Source: Tretioscincus oriximinensis (Eukaryota > Chordata > Lepidosauria > Squamata > Gymnophthalmidae). From it: a DNA stretch of 64,000 nt. The notes beneath the pieces are model-generated. The model worked only from the letters and a program-made list of their open reading frames with translations. It searched no databases and was not told the DNA's origin. Shown here in pieces: positions 58,067-64,000 of the stretch. Within the stretch, counting starts at the first letter, position 1; every line of letters begins with the position of its first letter. A program made the position numbers and the translations under genes. Location of the stretch: NCBI GenBank assembly GCA_022410635.1, contig JAJVDF010000347.1, positions 903,917 through 967,916 on the forward strand. The letters run 5' to 3'.

Positions 58067-58232
58067 TTTGGAAAAGAAATTANATGGCCTGGCATCTTTT
58101 TCCACACCTGAAAAAGTCTTCACAGTTAACCATCCTGTTTTTAGTTCAGCAACTTACGCGTAGGAGAAACAGAGGGTTTTTTGGAGTGCAAAATATACAG
58201 TAAGACTCTTAGCATACTCAAATGGGGTCCAG

Positions 58233-58478
58233 TCATAAATCTCTACTAAACAGCTTTTCAGAGTTACTTGCGCAGCTGAGCGTTGCATTGAGAATGGGCT
58301 TGTCAACAAACTCCACCAAACATTTCTGAGTGTCACAAGGAGATTTTTCCAACTCCAAAATTGTAATATTATTTGAAGAGGATGAAACAAGAATGTTGCT
58401 TGGCACAAAGAGTGTTAATTGAGGGCCTCGGGCTGGCCAGAAGCGTCCGAGGTTAAAGCCATTGATCCAGACTTGTCC
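58233..58478 (-). CDS. GLB1: GLB1 last coding exon (lysosomal beta-galactosidase C-terminus)
   Basis: GLB1 removes terminal beta-galactose from GM1 ganglioside and keratan sulphate in the lysosome (EC 3.2.1.23). This exon of 81 codons plus stop begins [20 protein letters not shown] and [11 protein letters not shown], nearly the same as the end of human GLB1, a jelly-roll beta domain distal to the catalytic barrel. The acceptor is TTTACAG|GGA and the phase is 0. After LELEKSPC the sequence diverges and stops at FSRDL, about 18-20 residues earlier than human, without the proline-rich tail. GLB1 runs toward CCR4, tail to tail, as in human. Confidence 0.9.
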   Translation of the reverse strand, partial: GQVWINGFNLGRFWPARGPQLTLFVPSNILVSSSSNNITILELEKSPCDTQKCLVEFVDKPILNATLSCASNSEKLFSRDL

Positions 58479-59808
58479 CTGTAAAGAAACAAAACATTAG
58501 AAAGAAATCTATCCCAACCCTGACCGTTCGAATAAAAAACTTCAAAACCCAGTTCTCACTTGGAGAAAAAACGAGTCCCTCAGCCATGGCCTGACTTCCT
58601 TTTCCATTTACTGTGGATAGAAAGCAGAGTAGCCATGTGCTGATCTGACAGCTATGCGGGGTTTGAGGGGAATTTCCCCAAAGAACCGTAGCAAATTGTG
58701 AGAAATGCAATTTGCTTTTACTCAGCACTGGCCATGGTTCCCTTGTAGTAAAAGCCGTTTCATGTGGTTGCCACATTGCAGATTGAGTCATGTCAATGCA
58801 TGGGACAGGGCTGGAATTCTTCCCCTAACCAACAGCATTTGCTGCCTAATGAGAGCATGCAATGGGCTAAGAAGCCCATAACTCCCCAAGCACTGAGCAG
58901 TCCCACATATCATGGAAATCCCGGAGAATTTTCACATCGGTTTGAATTTGCTGCCACTATCAAAAAAAGTAGTAACCAAAGGAGATCCCGGCATCTCCCT
59001 GGTCTCTGTGGCTGCCCAATATTTGAGGTTCTTCTTCCTAGGAGCCAAGTAAAGAACACTTTGCTGGTTGTGCGCTCCAAGCAGCCAGCTNAGTTTGGAA
59101 TCCTTCTACCACATCTCCATGGAGTCCCCCCTTCCTTGAACAGGTGCTGGGGGGGAGGGGAGGGTATGACAAGGGCAAAGATGCAGCAGGACAGTCCTAA
59201 GCCACACAGCTGCTTGTTGCACACATTCTGTGAGGCTGCTCAAACTGGCAGCATGGGATTTAAACCACACTTCGGTTTAATGAGGCCACTTTAAACACAG
59301 GGGGAAAGTGTTTTTTTCTCTTTAAACTGGCATGAATTTGGCCTGCAACAATCACCAATTTCACACAGCAGCTTTCATGGAGTGCGATTACATAAATCTG
59401 AACTGTAGGGAAAGATCATGTTTTTAATAAATAATTCAGAAACCATCTAAATTGCACATCATACAAACCACATGCAAATCTTGCATAATGTCTCCAGCTT
59501 AATAATGGAAACTGGTTTGACTTCTTTAGTATCAAACTAGGTGTGAAAGAACTTCTAGAGTGCCATGTGAGAAATGATAACTTATTGTAATTTTTGACCA
59601 TGCACAGGCATGTAACAAACTGGATAACTAACAACTCACAATCTAAACAGTGGCTGATGGAAGCCATGTCAATGTTGTTAAATCTTCAACACTAGACTTT
59701 CAAACACTAGACTTTCACGTAGAGTGCTAGACTTTAGATGTAAAGCAAAAGAACTTAAAAGTTAAATTTGTATCCACTGATCAATTCGTGAATAGAATAA
59801 AACAGTAC
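58479..59808 (-). other. GLB1 last intron
   Basis: Intron of 1330 bp bounded by GTACTG and TTTACAG. No repeat family or conserved open frame was recognised in it; open frames on either strand do not resemble known proteins. Confidence 0.75.
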
Positions 59809-60030
59809 CTTTGTCCATCCAGAAAACATAATATAGGTGTCTTGAGGTAAGTCAGGAATTCCACTTGGAATAGAAAAATTGCCAGTATAAAAGGAAGGGA
59901 CTTCATAGTTTGATGTATGGTCAGATATCTCATATTTGAAGCCATGATCCACTGCTCTGTCAATATCCAATGGAAATATTTCCCATCCTTTAAGTATTTC
60001 GCCAGCAAGAGTTATATTTGTAATCAGACC
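59809..60030 (-). CDS. GLB1: GLB1 penultimate coding exon
   Basis: The exon is 222 nt, 74 codons, phase 0 at both ends. It opens [16 protein letters not shown] and closes with [19 protein letters not shown] then SGWTK, which match the corresponding segment of human GLB1. The acceptor is CTGTTTCCAG|GGT and the donor AAAG|GTACTG. It continues in frame into the last exon across a 1330-bp intron. Sequons NIT and NFS are present. The region at residues 24-45 of the exon, where human has a histidine- and glycine-rich loop, is less conserved. Upstream exons were not found up to 64 kb. Confidence 0.9.
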
Positions 60031-60092
60031 CTGGAAACAGATTTATTGTCAGCACAGTTAAGGACAGCAGACGGTGGGAGTGGAGGGGTGGG

Positions 60093-60345
60093 GGAGCACG
60101 GATAGCTCAGTCGCTTAGGAATTCGTCTCTCGTCTGGGAGATGGGGTTTCGAAGCCCTGTGTGGGACGTGGGGAGGGGTGAGCACCTTCCACTAGCCTGT
60201 AGCTCTAGCCAACCCAGCTATTCGAAAGCAAGAAATGCAAGAAATTGCAACTGACTGCAATTAGATACATGGGAACCACCACAAAGTTTTGAGTACCTTT
60301 GAAAGGTGAGAAAAGCGGGGTATAAGAACCCAGTTCTTCTTCTTT
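60093..60345 (+). mobile_element. tRNA-headed SINE with shortened Bov-B-like tail
   Basis: GCACGGATAGCTCAGTCGC head and GGTTTCGAAGCCC; the part between ACCACCACA and TTTGAGTACC is deleted. Lies 60 bp upstream of GLB1 exon 59809-60030, antisense to the gene. Confidence 0.7.
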
Positions 60346-60389
60346 GATTATTATTCTTGCTAGTACTAGCTCCTCTGACTGTTACCTAA

Positions 60390-61745
60390 GAACATGAGAA
60401 CATGTTCTCATACTAGAGCCATACTAGATCAGGCCAGAGCCCATCTAGTCCAGCATTCTGTCTCATTCAGAGGCTCACCAGATGTACCTGGGCAATCTTA
60501 ACAGAGGAAACCAAAATATGCACCTGTTCATGATTCCCTGCAAATGGAATTTCAGGAGTCCTGCCTGTTGCTCCATCCCGGAGGCAACATCCAGACATCC
60601 ATACTAGTATCCATTTATACNCTTGGTGTACATGAACCTGTCTTGAAGCTATCCAAGCTGTTAGCTGCCACCACCTCTTCAGGAAGTAAATTCCACAGGC
60701 TGATGACCCTCTGGGTGAAAAAATACTGTCCTTTGTCTGTTCTCACTTTTCTGCTCATCAGTTTCAAGGAGTGCCCTCTGGTCCTAGTGTTGTGTGATAG
60801 AGAAAATATTTTTTCTCTATTCACCCTATCCATCCCATGCATGATTTTGTACACTTCAATCAGATCACCTCTCAAACGTCGCCTTTCAAGGCTGAAGAGG
60901 CTCAGATGTTGCAACCTGACTTCTGCACCAGATCCTTGATCATTCTTGTTGCCCTTTTCTACACTAGTTCCACAATATCCCTCTTGAGATGTAGTGACCA
61001 GAACTGAACACACTATTCCAAATGTGGCCTCATCACAGATTTATAAAGAGGCAAAACATTTGCTGACTTGTTTTCGATTCCTTTCCTAATTATCCCCAAC
61101 ATGGAATTTGCCTTTTTTGCTGCTGCTGCACACTGGGTTGACATTTTCATTGAAATGTCAACCCCAAGATGCTTTTCTTGCTCAGTCACGAAAAGCTTGG
61201 TTCCCATCAGGTGGTAGGAGTAGTTGGGGTTCTATGCCCCAATATGCATGACCTTGCACTTGCTTAAATTGAAGTGCGTTTGCCACTTTGATGCCCACTC
61301 ACCCAATTTCAATAAATCACTCTGGAGTGCCTTACAATCATTTTCAGTTTTCACTACCCTGAACAGTTTAGTGTTGTCAGCAAACTTGGCTACTTCACTA
61401 TTTGCCTCGGCATCCACATTGTTTATGAATATATTGAAAAGCAGAGGTCCCAGTACAGACCCCTGGGGTACCCCACTTCTTATCTCTTTCTACCCAGAGA
61501 ACTGTCCATTTATTACTACCCTCTGTTTTCTATCTTTTAGCCAGTTTCCAATCCTGGACAAAGTCTGTCATCTTATACAATGAGTGTGGAGCTTTTTTAG
61601 GAGCCTTTCATGGGGGACTTTATCAAAAACCTTCTGAAAATCTAGATAGATAATATCAACTGGATCCCCTTTATGTACATGTTGGTTAACACTCTCAAAG
61701 AATTCTAGCAAGTTAGTAAGGCATGATTTACCTTGCAGAAGCCAT
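60390..61745 (-). mobile_element. CR1-type LINE with reverse transcriptase, in a GLB1 intron
   Basis: Minus-strand frames in order: IIYLDFQKVFDKVPHERLL (RT motif A), SGVPQGSVLGPLLFNIF (motif B), EVAKFADNTKLFRVV (motif C, FADN for the usual FADD), EKHLGVDISMKM, then the C-terminus and 3' tail. Stops and frameshifts are present, so it is a dead copy. GLB1-sense. Confidence 0.8.
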
Positions 61746-62015
61746 ACTTCCTGTAACTTCTAGGAATTTGCCCTTTTTCTAATCTACTTTACTAATACTG
61801 TAGTGTCTTCTTGAAGCTATCAACAAACCAAAATAAAGAGACTGGTTTTTCCACTAAAGAAGCAGAAGTGATGAGATTCAAGATCTTGATGGCATCAAAA
61901 AAAATTTAATCTCCATAGTCTCTCCAAGTGACTATTCCCTAGTACTGTATGTACTAGTACTTTATGTACTCTATGTACTGGGCCCCCGATTATTTACACC
62001 ACCCACAACAGGAAT

Positions 62016-62150
62016 GGAACATAAAAACATAAGAAGAGCTATACTGAATCAGGCCAGAACCCATCTAGTCCAGCATTCTGTCGCACACAGAGGCCCACCA
62101 ATTGCACCTGGGCAGTCTGGAACAGAAGAGGGCAAAATCAATGGAGGACC
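62016..62150 (-). mobile_element. CR1-type 3' fragment
   Basis: AAACATAAGAAGAGCTATAC to AGTCTGGAACAGAAGAGGGC. Confidence 0.6.
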
Positions 62151-63454
62151 TGTAGCCCTCCAGAAGCAGTTGGAATTCAGCTCTTATTACAACTTTCAAG
62201 CACAATCACAAGTCAAGAATGAGAACCACAGAACAAGCCTGGTTTTATGTCGCTGTATGAATAAATTCTCTGCATGGAAACACATGAATCTGTATAGTTT
62301 TCTTGTATGTTGCAAAAAAAGATCTGATCTCGATCCTGCTCACCATAGTTTGAAGACAAAGGGCAACATGTGTCAGATTAAAAAAAGGATGAAGGCAGGC
62401 AGGTGAAGCTGGTTTGATATGCCACTGTGGCATTCCTAAGAGCTCAGGAACTAAAATCAGTAACGTTGGCATTGATCCTGAAGCACCAAGCAGGGCAGAG
62501 GAAATGCCACATCCCCAGCATGGAAGGAGGAACTGGCAGTGGGGCTCCATCTGCACCAAGCATTCTTCCAGCCCTCTTACTTGAGCAATCTTGTATCAGT
62601 GTTGGGTTTCTGCTTACACTTCCTGTTACCTTCAAGGACTGCAAAAGAAGCTTCAGTTCACCCTTTGTGTCCAAACATAAAGGTAGATATGGTCAGGTCT
62701 AAAATAGCCTCATCTTGTTCTGATATGACAACAGTCTTGTTTGCAAGTGCATTCTTCTAGGCAGACACTGCGGAAAGAACTGGGTTTATTGGCATGCAGA
62801 AAGTGAGCAATATCTCTAAGATATGGTTCTTTCTACAATACTAAACAATCAATTGTCTAACTATCAATTTCCGCTGCTGCTGTTGTTGTATATTTTAAAC
62901 AAAACTAGTCCTTTTATGCTTGTAAATAAATGTATAGAATAGATCGTTCCCAAATAAGCTTTTCTTTTTTCTATTTACAAATTGTTTATTGGCTGATTAT
63001 CATAGCAAATAGGCTTATGCAACTGAAACATGCACAAAAGTCAAGTAGATCTCAAAACGAAGCTGATAAGGAGCCAGCAAACCAAGTACCTGAGCATATC
63101 CTTTTCGATACCCCACTTTCACTGATCCTTTGTGAGATAAAACTAATCTAGGATTGTGATCTCACCTTTGTATGTTTGGTATGCGATGTCTCATGTGCAC
63201 AAGTTTCCACATCCTGTGGAAGAAGTCTAAAAGCATCAAAGCCTTGTTTCTTCAAACAGACTTATGACCAAACAAGCGTTTACGTATGTGACTAACATAG
63301 TGTAAAATTCCAAAAAGACCTTCAAGTAAAACTATGGCTGTGATCTCACATGTGCTATTAAAGTGTCATCAATCCTAAAGAACAGAACAGAACAAAAAAT
63401 GAAGGCAATTCAAGACAACGACTCACAAGAATTGTTGCCATCATTGGAATCTAT
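62151..63454 (-). other. GLB1 intron, unassigned part
   Basis: No exon of GLB1 (for example the VENMGRVNYG segment) and no repeat recognised. Confidence 0.4.
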
Positions 63455-64000
63455 CTATTGACTCTCTATTGCAAACCCACTGATCGATACACCTACTTAC
63501 ATGCCTCTAGTTTCCACCCTGAACACACAACCAAATCCACTGTCTACAGCCAAGCTCTCANATATAATCGCATCTGCTCGGATCAAAGAATAGAGACATC
63601 AAACTCCTGGAACTACAACAAGCATTCCTCAGGCTACAGTACTCACCACATGAAGTAAAAAAGGAAATCAACAGAGCCAGAACGGTACCCAGAATCAACC
63701 TATTACAGGATAGACTGAGGACAGAAAACAACAGAACCACATTAGTGATCACATACAGCTCACAATTGGGGCCCCTTAAATACATAATAAATGAACTTCA
63801 GCCTATTTTAGGTAAGAATGCTGCTCTCCCATGAGCATATGGTGTTAAACCTTTGCTGGCTTACAAATAACCACCCAACCTCAAACAACTACTCACACAG
63901 AGAACCAAGAACATGGATGGAGAAATGGGAATTAGACCCTGCCACAAACCCAGATGTCAACTCTGCTCACACATTCACCCTGGCAATGTCATCACGGGAC
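63455..64000 (+). mobile_element. Penelope-like element fragment, frameshifted, runs off the window
   Basis: The plus strand encodes pieces homologous to residues about 235-420 of the element at 50.7-52.7 kb, e.g. KPTDRYTYLHASSFHPEHTT, YNRICSD, INRAR-VPRINLLQDR and SQLGPLK-IINELQPIL. Frameshifts and a stop separate the pieces. It lies within a GLB1 intron, antisense to the gene, and continues beyond 64 kb. Confidence 0.8.

Noticed and set aside
60093..60170. tRNA gene (A- and B-box present)
   Set aside because: It is the head of a repeated SINE; the cloverleaf is not intact and the same head occurs in several copies.
1..64000. CRISPR array or bacterial operon
   Set aside because: No regularly spaced direct repeats; introns, SINEs and LINEs show a vertebrate genome.

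Overview
The window is vertebrate nuclear DNA, most likely from a squamate reptile. The evidence is four identifiable genes with vertebrate orthologues embedded in a repeat mixture typical of lizards: tRNA-derived SINEs of the Sauria type, CR1, L2-like and L1 LINEs, a Penelope-like element with a GIY-YIG nuclease, and many palindromic MITEs. Isolated N bases occur throughout. I read the species group from repeats and protein similarity recalled from general knowledge; nothing was searched.

Layout: 1-7.9 kb holds the 5' part of SLC25A38 on the minus strand (CpG-rich promoter at 7.05-7.91 kb, exon 1 at 7587-7655, exon 2 present twice inside a roughly 1.5-kb direct duplication). 8-29 kb is intergenic and repeat-rich. 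CX3CR1 (fractalkine receptor) lies at 29300-30361 on the plus strand, coding in one exon. 31-54 kb is intergenic, with a degraded L1 carrying two younger insertions (34-37.5 kb), an exact 1756-bp tandem duplication (38.4-41.9 kb), a cluster of foldback MITEs (33.9-48.8 kb) and a Penelope-like retroelement (50.7-52.7 kb). CCR4 lies at 54270-55352 on the plus strand. The last two coding exons of GLB1 (lysosomal beta-galactosidase) lie at 58233-58478 and 59809-60030 on the minus strand, and 60-64 kb is its next intron, filled with CR1 and Penelope fragments.

The two receptors are chemokine-family GPCRs of leukocytes and form a small immune-receptor pair between two housekeeping genes. In human the same genes sit in two separate places on chromosome 3p (SLC25A38 beside CCR8 and CX3CR1; CCR4 beside GLB1), so this window joins two blocks that are apart in human. 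Relative orientations inside each block match human.

The best candidates for follow-up are the joined synteny; the exon-2 duplication whose junction is a single N (probably uncollapsed haplotypes, and it would frameshift SLC25A38 if spliced in); a hammerhead-ribozyme-like core in the Penelope termini with a substituted cleavage-site nucleotide; and SINEs that combine different tRNA heads with L2 or Bov-B type tails, including tail-only insertions of under 100 bp. I found no convincing new coding system.
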